Part shown: positions 1-7,214 of the stretch, in pieces
Position numbering within the stretch: the first letter of the stretch is position 1
How the letters are laid out: the number at the start of each line of letters is the position of its first letter
Origin: CAYSLU01 sp964431965
Lineage (GTDB): Bacteria > Verrucomicrobiota > Kiritimatiellia > CAIKKV01 > CAYSLU01
DNA length: 52,465 nucleotides
Assembly: GCA_964431965.1 (NCBI GenBank)
Contig: CAYSLU010000029.1
Location: 1 to 52,465 of the forward strand
Reading direction: 5' to 3'
Position numbers and translations under genes: made by a program
The notes under the pieces: generated by a model
What the model was told of the DNA's origin: nothing
Seen by the model: only the letters and a program-made list of their open reading frames with translations
Databases searched by the model: none

Positions 1-310
1 CGGAATGACAGGCACTTGCGCGTTTTGCGTAGTCATTTGCGGGACAGCACACTAGATGCGTCTGCCCTGGCGGGCAGGTCGGAGCGGAGTCGGGGCGTGG
101 AAGAGGGGCAAGCGGCAGGGCCGATCGTCTGTTGGTTCAGGGGTGGACGTTTGGCAGTCGGCGCCCGGCCCGCCCCTTGGTTTCATCCTTCCGAAACCCT
201 ATGGCGAAAGGAACCAGTTGTGCTCACCGATCGGCTCATCGTCGTGAAGAATGTCCGCACCGAAGAATCCGCCCGCAAAATCGACGAGCTCGACGAAGTC
301 CCTCGCTGGG
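1..310. other. No recognisable gene
   Basis: This stretch at the window edge has several short open frames on the plus strand, but none has a recognisable domain. The longest runs antisense into the lipoprotein gene next to it. No tRNA, clear hairpin with a T-run or strong promoter was seen. It may be the 3' side of a gene lying outside the window. Confidence 0.5.
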
Positions 311-1528
311 TCACTTGCGCTTTCGTCGGTTCGCCTCCGCACTCACTCGCACGTGATATTCCGCATCTCCATCCAGTTGTGCCAGTGTGTCCGGCGGTGT
401 CGACGGGTTCCCTGCGACTCCCTCCCGGACGAGGGCGTCCTTGTCGGTCGCGAGAACTCTAAGCGATGCCGGTGGCGTCGATGGATGGCCGGCAACGGCC
501 TTTCGGACCCAACGGTCCTCGTCGGACACAAGTTCTACGAGCAGGTCAGCCGGGCAACTGGGGTGTTGCGCCACGGCCACCTTTTCGCCCGTGGCCGAGG
601 CAAGGTACCGGAGCAGAGCGGGCGGCGTTGCGGGATGCCTCAACGGCACGTGCTGGAATTGGAGGGAATCGGAATGGGCGAGACGATCGAGGATGTTCGT
701 GGTCAGATGCGGGGGCAGTCTGTTGTTGCCGAGCGCCGCGATGGCCACTTCGGGGTCGTGGGTGAAACGATGAAGGATGTTCGTGACTAGATGCGAGGGC
801 AGGTTGCTGTTGCCGAGGGCCGCGATGGCCACTTTGGGTTCGGATGAGGATGCGATCTGCGTCAGCACGTTCTCGGGGATCGAGATGTTTCGAGCCAGGG
901 CCGTGACCATGGACGTTCCATATGGTCCATAGCACCCCGAGTTGGCGGCATCATAGAGCCTGGCATAGTGGGCAGTCTGAAGCCCCGTCTTTCTGCAGAG
1001 GGCATCCGTCACGACTCTGCTGCCGGTGTTGGTGATTGTCATTTCGAAGATGACGCTGACGGCATTCGGCGCGCTGGAGTTGGTGTCTGCATTCAGCAGT
1101 CGCACGATCTTGGGCCAATTCGGTTCTGAGAAGCGTTGGCGTGCTTCATCATTCGTCACGACGTCCGTGCGGAACGCATCGTCCCAGAACGGATCATCGT
1201 CGGCTTTGCGGTAGGGACGGTCTTCAAGATACCCCCGCAAGTCACTGGGCAGGAACAGGGTGTCCAACAAGAACGAGAACGGCAGATCAATGAGGGCCAG
1301 TGGGGCAACAAGAACCATCCAGGCGTCGACATCTTCACTGAATGGAGCGACGACAGGAGCACTCAGTCCAAGCGCGATCCCACTGCAATCCGTAACGGTG
1401 CCGGGGTAGAAGGCCGTAGGCGTGTTCTGCCGCGCAGATGTCATGTAGTCGTAGTGGCCGACGAACGACGCACAGCCCGGGAGAAAGCACGCCGCTGAAA
1501 CGAGCGCCACTAGGTAGATCTTTCGCAT
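311..1528 (-). CDS. Lipoprotein: YceK/YidQ-like domain plus leucine-rich-variant-type repeats
   Basis: The protein has 405 residues. The start at 1528 gives a short signal peptide ending in the lipobox LPGC, so an exported lipoprotein is likely; the upstream open frame has no such signal. Residues about 20-110 resemble the YceK/YidQ lipoprotein family, including DLPFSFLLDTLFLPSDL. The C-terminal half is a ladder of about 25-residue units with NPSTPP or HPSTPP followed by LxxLAxD and a VRxxVA segment, like variant leucine-rich or HEAT-like solenoid repeats. Such solenoids usually bind other proteins, but no partner can be named. The gene stands alone, with a repeat-rich spacer upstream. The combination of domains is unusual. 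The domain calls are by eye; function is unknown. Confidence 0.75.
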   Translation of the reverse strand: MRKIYLVALVSAACFLPGCASFVGHYDYMTSARQNTPTAFYPGTVTDCSGIALGLSAPVVAPFSEDVDAWMVLVAPLALIDLPFSFLLDTLFLPSDLRGYLEDRPYRKADDDPFWDDAFRTDVVTNDEARQRFSEPNWPKIVRLLNADTNSSAPNAVSVIFEMTITNTGSRVVTDALCRKTGLQTAHYARLYDAANSGCYGPYGTSMVTALARNISIPENVLTQIASSSEPKVAIAALGNSNLPSHLVTNILHRFTHDPEVAIAALGNNRLPPHLTTNILDRLAHSDSLQFQHVPLRHPATPPALLRYLASATGEKVAVAQHPSCPADLLVELVSDEDRWVRKAVAGHPSTPPASLRVLATDKDALVREGVAGNPSTPPDTLAQLDGDAEYHVRVSAEANRRKRK

Positions 1529-1530
1529 CG

Positions 1531-1573
1531 ATATCATACAGGGGTCAGGATACCATACAGATATCATACAGGG
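1531..1573. repeat. Three near-copies of ATATCATACAG next to the lipoprotein start
   Basis: Copies lie at 1531-1541, 1550-1560 (one base changed, ATACCATACAG) and 1561-1571. They sit directly upstream of the lipoprotein start on the minus strand. They could be operator-like sites or slippage products. No matching -35/-10 pair is clear. Confidence 0.6.
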
Positions 1574-1882
1574 ACAAGGCTGGACTTTCGCCAAGTCGTA
1601 GATGCGGCCTCGGAGGATGAGCTTGCTCGCCGCGGAGAAGTCAGTCCGCCTGCCTGCTCGCGGGCTTCGCGGAGCGTCAGGCCGCACAGACGTCGCCCCC
1701 CCCCCAAGCGACAAGTCGAGGCCGTGCTCCCCATCGGCGTCCTCGGCGAAGATATCACGACGTTCGGGCCCCCAACCGCGCACGTGGTACTACCGGTCCT
1801 CCACCACCATCCTCAAAGGTCCAACCATGCTCGTATCCTACCAGATACCCCCTCGCATATATCGAAAGTCCAGCCCTGACCC
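1571..1882. repeat. 312-bp segment bounded by imperfect inverted repeats
   Basis: The arm at 1863-1882 reads CGAAAGTCCAGCCCTGACCC. The reverse complement of 1571-1590 matches it at 18 of 20 positions. The enclosed segment has no convincing gene, contains a run of ten C (1696-1705) and fills most of the space between the hydrogenase-type operon and the lipoprotein gene. It looks like a small non-autonomous repeat element or a decayed transposon remnant. No transposase frame or target duplication was identified. Confidence 0.45.
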
Positions 1883-1914
1883 CTATGGATTTGGATTCAG
1901 CCCCGAAAGCGCGT

Positions 1915-2667
1915 TCAGCGCTCCGGCAGGCGGCCGAGGAGGCGGAGGAGGCCGTCGAGGATCGTGAGGGGGTGGGGGGGGCAGCCGGGGACGAAGAGGT
2001 CGACGGGTACGATGGCGGAGGCGCCGTCGCAGGCTTCCGGATGGCCGGCGTAGGGGCCTCCGGCGATGGCGCAGGCGCCGACGGCGATGACCAGGCGCGG
2101 CGTGGGCACCGCCTCCCACGTCTTGCGGAGCGCCAGCTCCATGTTGCGGGTGACGGGTCCCGTGATCAGAAGCCCATCGGCATGGCGGGGGGATGCGACG
2201 AACTGGACGCCGAAGCGGCCGAGGTCGAAGGCCAGGGTGTTGAGCACGTTGGTGTCGGCCTCGCAGGCGTTGCAGCCGCCGGCGCTGACCTCGCGGAGCT
2301 TGAGTGAGCGCCCGAAGAGCCGGCGCATGCGCCCCTCCAGTGCGGCGGCGAGCTTCTGCTCGCTGCCGTCGGCCACGAGGTCGGCCCGCGCCCGCGCGGC
2401 CAGGCGGTGGTCACGCGAGAATCGAACTCCGGGGCCCTCGCAGGCGCCGCAGAAGATACAGCGGCCGAGGTCCAGCTTCACGCGTTGGCCGTCGCGGCTC
2501 AGCGCATCGACCGGGCAGGCGACCGAGAGGCGATCCCAGTCGGCGGCCGCGGCGACGGCGTCGATCTCCGGCCGCCCCCGGAACCGGTCGGGCAGCACGG
2601 GCGGCGTGCGGGGGTACGCCATGGTGCGGTAGCCCTGCTTCAGACGGGTTCGGATGGTGCGCAGCAT
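1915..2667 (-). CDS. hyfI: Group 4 hydrogenase-type small subunit (HyfI/NuoB-like) with built-in ferredoxin motif
   Basis: This 250-residue protein is the electron-transfer subunit of the membrane complex encoded upstream. The C-terminal half carries the four cysteines expected for the proximal [4Fe-4S] cluster of NuoB/HycG-type subunits: Cys132 and Cys135 in GGCNACE, Cys199 in GACAIAGG and Cys229 in PGCPPHP. The N-terminal part adds Cys51 (in ACPVDA) and CIFCGAC (Cys70, 73, 76), enough for one further [4Fe-4S] cluster. No separate HyfH/NuoI ferredoxin gene was found, so this fused motif may replace it. The start at 2667 lies 10 bases after the large-subunit stop. It is the last gene of the operon. 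Confidence 0.88.
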   Translation of the reverse strand: MLRTIRTRLKQGYRTMAYPRTPPVLPDRFRGRPEIDAVAAAADWDRLSVACPVDALSRDGQRVKLDLGRCIFCGACEGPGVRFSRDHRLAARARADLVADGSEQKLAAALEGRMRRLFGRSLKLREVSAGGCNACEADTNVLNTLAFDLGRFGVQFVASPRHADGLLITGPVTRNMELALRKTWEAVPTPRLVIAVGACAIAGGPYAGHPEACDGASAIVPVDLFVPGCPPHPLTILDGLLRLLGRLPER

Positions 2668-2677
2668 GTCGGAATCC

Positions 2678-4165
2678 TCAGAGATCGAAGCCGCAGTACG
2701 ACAGGTTGAAGCTCTTGTTGCACAAGGGGAAGTCCGAGATCTGCTGTCCCCGGAGCGCGAGCGCGAGGCCGAACCAGTTGTGGAACGAGGGGTCCACGAC
2801 CGCGTACCGGGCGAAGCGGCCCTGCTCATCCGTGATCGCCGTGTGGCAGATGGCTCCCCGCCATCCTTCGACGAGCTTGACGGCCAGGTGGCGCGGGGCC
2901 GGGGCGGCCGGTGTGTGGCGGATCGATCCGTCCGGGAGCGCCTCGAGCTGCTCGCGGACGAATGCGACCGAACGCTGGATTTCCTGGTCGCGGACGAGCG
3001 CGCGGGCCAGCACGTCGCCGGACGGCCAGGTGGACACGGGGATCTGCGCGAACCGGTGGATTCCGTACGCGTAGTCGCGGCGCACGTCCCGGTCGATGCC
3101 GCAGGCGCGGGCGGCGACGCCGACGAGGCCGATCCGGCGTGCAAGGTCGGCCGAGAGCGCGCCGGTGCCCTCAAACCGGGCCAGAACGGACGGCTCGTCC
3201 CAGAGCAGCGCGGTTGCCGACTCCGCGTCCCGGGCGGCCGCGTCGAGCCGCTCGCGCATGCGGGCGGCTCGTTCGGGCTCGATGTCCCAGGCCGTCCCGC
3301 CCGGGCGCACGAGGCCGCGGCCGAAGCGGTTGCCGCACAGCTCGGCGGTGAGGTTCAGGAAGTCGCCGCGGATGCGGCCGCAGAAGGACTGGGTCGGCAG
3401 GAACCCGATGTCGCCCGCGAGCGCGCCGAGGTCGCCGACATGGTTGGCGACGCGCTCGAGCTCCGCCGCGATGCCGCGTATGGCCTGGGCGCGCGCGGGG
3501 ACCGGCGAGCGGCCGAGCGACTCGATCACGCGCGCGTAGGCGGACGCGTGGCCGACGGACGTATCGCCCGCGAGCGTCTCCATGTGGTGGATCGTGCGCG
3601 GGCTCGGGCCGCCGAGGAGGGCGCGCTCGACGCCGCGGTGCTGGTAGCCGAGCGAGATCTCCAGGTGGAAGACCCGCTCGCCGTGGCACTGGAACCGGAA
3701 GTGGCCGGGCTCGATGATGCCCGCGTGGACGGGGCCCACGGCGACCTCATGGATCTCCTCTCCGCGCACCGCAAAGAAGTCGGTCACGCCGCACGGCGGG
3801 CTGGCGGGCGCGCCGTCGCGCGGCGGGAAGCGGACGGGCTTCAGCCAGGGGTGCCCTTCGGGCCGGATGCCGAACTGCTCGGCGAGCAGGCGCTCGAAGA
3901 GGTGGGCATGCTCGCAGTCCGGCGTGAGGGCGGGGTAGCTGGCTCCGGGGTCGGCCGCCGCCGCGTAGAGGGCGCCCTCGGATTCGGCGGCGAGCACGGC
4001 GAGCAGGCGGGTGCGGCCGGCGTCCGGGAAGGCGGTCAGGCACGCGAGCCGGGCGCCCTGCTCCACGCTCTGGATGATACCCTCGCGGAACTGGAAGACG
4101 GAGAGCACCGGGAGCGCGTCGAGCGGGAGCACGCCGATGTCGGGAATGGCGGCATAGCCGTTCAT
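2678..4165 (-). CDS. hyfG: Group 4 hydrogenase-related large subunit (HyfG/NuoCD-like) lacking nickel ligands
   Basis: The 495-residue protein has a NuoC-like N-terminal part (about 1-125) and a NuoD/HycE-like part beginning near GPVHAGIIEPGHFRF (144-158). In true [NiFe] hydrogenases a CxxC pair should follow the segment GYQHRGVE. Here that stretch reads HHMETLAGDTSVGHASAY and has no cysteine. The C-terminal DPCxxC motif is also absent; the protein ends DFPLCNKSFNLSYCGFDL, with Cys482 and Cys491 eight residues apart. The protein therefore probably does not bind a NiFe centre and belongs to the hydrogenase-related (Ehr) group. Its start overlaps the hyfF stop by four bases (ATGA). What the complex oxidises or reduces cannot be read from the sequence. 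Confidence 0.88.
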   Translation of the reverse strand: MNGYAAIPDIGVLPLDALPVLSVFQFREGIIQSVEQGARLACLTAFPDAGRTRLLAVLAAESEGALYAAAADPGASYPALTPDCEHAHLFERLLAEQFGIRPEGHPWLKPVRFPPRDGAPASPPCGVTDFFAVRGEEIHEVAVGPVHAGIIEPGHFRFQCHGERVFHLEISLGYQHRGVERALLGGPSPRTIHHMETLAGDTSVGHASAYARVIESLGRSPVPARAQAIRGIAAELERVANHVGDLGALAGDIGFLPTQSFCGRIRGDFLNLTAELCGNRFGRGLVRPGGTAWDIEPERAARMRERLDAAARDAESATALLWDEPSVLARFEGTGALSADLARRIGLVGVAARACGIDRDVRRDYAYGIHRFAQIPVSTWPSGDVLARALVRDQEIQRSVAFVREQLEALPDGSIRHTPAAPAPRHLAVKLVEGWRGAICHTAITDEQGRFARYAVVDPSFHNWFGLALALRGQQISDFPLCNKSFNLSYCGFDL

Positions 4166-5655
4166 CGGGCGCCTCCCAGCACGGCTGCGGCCGCGGCGAA
4201 CACGTTCCAGACGGGGGTGGGCATCCACACGCCGAACGCGACCAGCGCCGCGAGCGGGATGGCGATCAGGATGCCGGCGCGGCGGGCGGTGCGGACATCC
4301 GATGCGGCGATCGGCTCCGACGGCGGGCGGCCCCATGCCATCGGGAAGAGCGGGCGGACCATGCCGATGAAGACAAGCGCGAGGCCGGCGAGGAGCAGGA
4401 TGGCGACGGCGTAGGCGCGCCGGTCGAGCAGCGCCTTGAGCAGCAGGAACTCGCTGACGAACAGCGCGAAGGGCACGCAGGCGACGAGCGCCAGCACGCT
4501 GGCCGCGAGCCCGCCGCCGAGCAGCGGGCTGCGGCGGACGGATCCGGCTATGCGGCGCATGTCCAGGGTTCCGTAGAGCTGGCCGAGGCTGCCGGCGCCG
4601 CAGAAGGCGGCGACCTTGGCGAGCGAGTGCGCGGCGGTGTGGAGCATCGCGGCGACGGCGCCGAGCCCGCCGACGCCCGCGCCCAGGGCGATGAGACCGA
4701 TGTGCTCGACGCTGCAGTAGGCGAGCATGCGCTTCAGGTCGTGCTGGAACAGGATGAAGGTTGCGGCGACGAGCACGGAGAGCAGGCCGATGGCCACGAG
4801 GATGCCGGAGGCCCAGCCCGCGTGGCCGGTGGCCGCCTCGGCGAGCGGCAGCGCGCGGAGGATGCAGTAGAGCGCCGAGTTCAGCAGGAAGCCGGAGAAC
4901 ATCGCCGAGACCGGGGCCGGCGCCTGGCTGTGCGCATCCGGCAGCCAGTTATGCATGGGCGCCAGGCCGGCCTTTGTGCCGTAGCCGACCACGAGGAAGA
5001 TGAACCCCGCCTTCATCAGCGCCGGGTCGAGCCCGCCCGCCGAATCCATGAGGCGAGTCCAGAGGAGTCGTTCGGTGACGGACAGGTGCGCGGCGCCCGC
5101 GGACGCGGCGACGAGGAGGATGCCCATGAAGGCCAGCGCCACGCCGACGGAGCACATCAGCAGGTACTTCCACATCGCCTCCAGCGCGCTGGGCGTGGCG
5201 TGCACGCAGATCAGGAACGCCGTGGCGAGCGTGGTGGCCTCGACGCCGACCCACATGAGCCCGAGGTTGTTGGAGACCAGCACGAGGGCCATGGAGGCGA
5301 GCGCGCCGAACCAGAGCGCCGCGTACCGGCGCGCCTCGCGGTCGGACAGCGCGCCCGTCCGGATCTCCCGCGCGAAATACACCGCCGAGTAGACGGCGCC
5401 GAGCGCGAAGACGGCCATCATGACCGCCAGGTGGAGCGCCGACAGGGCGTCGAGCATGAGCCAGCCGTGCAGGGCGTATGCCGGCCCGCCGACGATGACG
5501 CGCGCCGCGGCGAGGAGCCCGGCCACCGCGACGGCCAGCGTGCCGGTGGCGACTGCCCGGATGGCCACGGCCGCGCTGGGCGCGGTCAGGCTCATGCCCG
5601 CCAGCGCGAGCGGCATCAGCACCACGGCTGCCAGTATGAGATCGCCGCGCATCAT
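4162..5655 (-). CDS. hyfF: Proton-translocating antiporter-like membrane subunit (HyfF/NuoN-like)
   Basis: This 497-residue, highly hydrophobic protein belongs to the Mrp-antiporter/NuoL-M-N family of ion-pumping subunits. It shows the family signature GTKAGLAPMHNWLPDAH at about 226-242, followed by a Ser/Ala-rich helix, and the conserved glutamate of the WVGVE segment near residue 139. The start at 5655 overlaps the hyfE stop by one base (TGATG). The frame extends far upstream, but those residues are Arg/Pro-rich out-of-frame sequence of hyfE. It should sit in the inner membrane and move protons or sodium ions when the complex turns over. Confidence 0.9.
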   Translation of the reverse strand: MMRGDLILAAVVLMPLALAGMSLTAPSAAVAIRAVATGTLAVAVAGLLAAARVIVGGPAYALHGWLMLDALSALHLAVMMAVFALGAVYSAVYFAREIRTGALSDREARRYAALWFGALASMALVLVSNNLGLMWVGVEATTLATAFLICVHATPSALEAMWKYLLMCSVGVALAFMGILLVAASAGAAHLSVTERLLWTRLMDSAGGLDPALMKAGFIFLVVGYGTKAGLAPMHNWLPDAHSQAPAPVSAMFSGFLLNSALYCILRALPLAEAATGHAGWASGILVAIGLLSVLVAATFILFQHDLKRMLAYCSVEHIGLIALGAGVGGLGAVAAMLHTAAHSLAKVAAFCGAGSLGQLYGTLDMRRIAGSVRRSPLLGGGLAASVLALVACVPFALFVSEFLLLKALLDRRAYAVAILLLAGLALVFIGMVRPLFPMAWGRPPSEPIAASDVRTARRAGILIAIPLAALVAFGVWMPTPVWNVFAAAAAVLGGAR

Positions 5656-6296
5656 CAGCCTTTCAGCGTGCTCAGCTTGTCCGCGTCGATGTGATCGAAC
5701 TCGCGGCTGATCCGGAAGATCGCGATGCCCATGACGGAGACCGCGACGAACATGTCCATCAGGACGCCCAGCTCGAGGAGGACCGGGATGTCGCGCACCA
5801 TGGCGAACCCGAACGTGTAGATTCCGTTTTCGAGCACCAGGTAGCCCAGCACCTGGTTGAGCGCCGTGCGCCGCGCGACGATGACGAACAGGCCGGTCAT
5901 CATCATGGTGAACGCAACCGGCGTGACGAGCGGGGACTCGGCCTCGCCGGGCAGGTTCAGGCGCGCGTCCAGCCAGAAGGAGCCGATCAGGATCAGCAGG
6001 CCGGCGCCCAGCGAAGTCACGTAGCCCACGTACGGCTCGATCTCTCGGCTGGTGTTGGACTCGCGCAGGCTTCGGGCGAGCAGGCGGGGGAAGATGATCC
6101 CCTTGAGCGCCACGATCGCGGCCGCGATCGCCAGCACGCGGATGCCGATCCCGGCGCCGGCGGCGAGCGGCAGGGCGCCGACGGCCATGCCCTGGAACGC
6201 CACGACGCGGATGCACGTGTTCAGGCGGCTCGAGGCGAGCAGGCTGAAGCTCGTGAGGATCATGAGGACGAGGGCGGTGTCGACAATGCCGATCAT
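5655..6296 (-). CDS. hyfE: HyfE-like membrane subunit (NuoK/MrpC-related)
   Basis: The 213-residue protein is made of about six hydrophobic segments. It contains the NuoK-type segment VLGYLVLENGIYTFG, whose glutamate is the conserved in-membrane acidic residue of this family. The ATG at 6296 overlaps the hyfC stop (ATGA), which fixes the start; the longer open frame upstream is Arg-rich shadow sequence. It is a membrane-arm subunit linking the antiporter-like subunits. Confidence 0.87.
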   Translation of the reverse strand: MIGIVDTALVLMILTSFSLLASSRLNTCIRVVAFQGMAVGALPLAAGAGIGIRVLAIAAAIVALKGIIFPRLLARSLRESNTSREIEPYVGYVTSLGAGLLILIGSFWLDARLNLPGEAESPLVTPVAFTMMMTGLFVIVARRTALNQVLGYLVLENGIYTFGFAMVRDIPVLLELGVLMDMFVAVSVMGIAIFRISREFDHIDADKLSTLKG

Positions 6297-7210
6297 GGGG
6301 CGTACCTCGTGACGAGGGCGAACGCGAGAATGGCAACGGCCCCGGCTCCGGCGAGGAGATGCGGGACCTTCAGGAGCGAGAGCCGGGCGGTCACCGACTC
6401 GACGACGCCGACCACGGCGGCGAACGCGATCATGCCGCACAGGAACACGGCCAGCCCGGCGGCCCCGTCCAATCCGGAAAGCGGGACGAAGAGGTTGACG
6501 GCCAGCGCGCCGAGGATCCAGAGCTTGAGCGCGGCGGCGTACTGGATCATGCCGAAGTCGGGCCCGCCGTGGTCGAGCACCATCACCTCGTGGATCATCG
6601 TCAGCTCGAGGTGCGTGTTCGGATCGTCGAACGGGATGCGGCTGTTTTCGGCGAGCGCGACGATCGTGAGGGCGATGGCCGCGAGCACCAGCGCGAGCCC
6701 GGCGCTCTGCCAGGCCTCGAACGAAAGCGCGGCGACGATCCCGGACAGGGAGGTGTCGTGCGCGAGGCGCGCGAGCGCGGCGAACGAGATGAAGAGGGCG
6801 GGCTCGGCCAGCATCGCGAAGAGCACCTCGCGGCTTGCGCCCATTCCCTCGAAGCTCGATCCGGTGTCGAGCGCCGCGATGACGGTCAGGAACCGCATGA
6901 GCCCGAAGAGATAGGCGAGCAGGATGATATCGCCCTGGAACGCGAGGAGCGCGCGGCCGCCGGCCGGCAGGAGCGCGAGGGCGAGCGTCGCGATGGCGAC
7001 CGCGGCGACGGGCATGGCCGCGAACACCCAGGTTGTCGTGCGGCTGTAGACGGCGCCCTTGCGGAGCAGCTTGGCCAGGTCGAAGTAGGCCTGGAGCACC
7101 GGCTGGCCGCGGCGGCCGGCGAAGATGGCCTTGACCCGGTTGACGACGCCGGGCAGCAGCGGGGCCAGGGCCAGCCCCGCGCAGAATCCGATGAATGGCC
7201 AGGGGGACAT
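6293..7210 (-). CDS. hyfC: HyfC-like membrane anchor subunit (NuoH-like)
   Basis: This 305-residue membrane protein corresponds to HyfC/HycD/NuoH, which anchors the soluble arm and lines the quinone or ion path in complex I relatives. The loop with ENSRIPFDDPNTHLELTMIH, rich in acidic residues, is the best-conserved family signature. An early loop, FDLAKLLRKG, also fits. The start at 7210 lies four bases after the hyfB stop, with GAGG about eight bases upstream. Confidence 0.9.
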   Translation of the reverse strand: MSPWPFIGFCAGLALAPLLPGVVNRVKAIFAGRRGQPVLQAYFDLAKLLRKGAVYSRTTTWVFAAMPVAAVAIATLALALLPAGGRALLAFQGDIILLAYLFGLMRFLTVIAALDTGSSFEGMGASREVLFAMLAEPALFISFAALARLAHDTSLSGIVAALSFEAWQSAGLALVLAAIALTIVALAENSRIPFDDPNTHLELTMIHEVMVLDHGGPDFGMIQYAAALKLWILGALAVNLFVPLSGLDGAAGLAVFLCGMIAFAAVVGVVESVTARLSLLKVPHLLAGAGAVAILAFALVTRYAP

Positions 7211-7214
7211 CCGG

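Noticed and set aside
16..462. Plus-strand open frame at the window start
   Set aside because: No domain, overlaps the lipoprotein gene on the other strand, and composition is typical of shadow frames.
1696..1705. Run of ten C as a phase-variable tract
   Set aside because: It lies in gene-free DNA inside the repeat segment, not in a promoter or coding start, so no phase-variable gene can be named.
2654..4414. 586-codon plus-strand frame opposite hyfG
   Set aside because: It is a Glu/Arg/Ala-rich antisense shadow of the large-subunit gene; the minus strand has clear family motifs.
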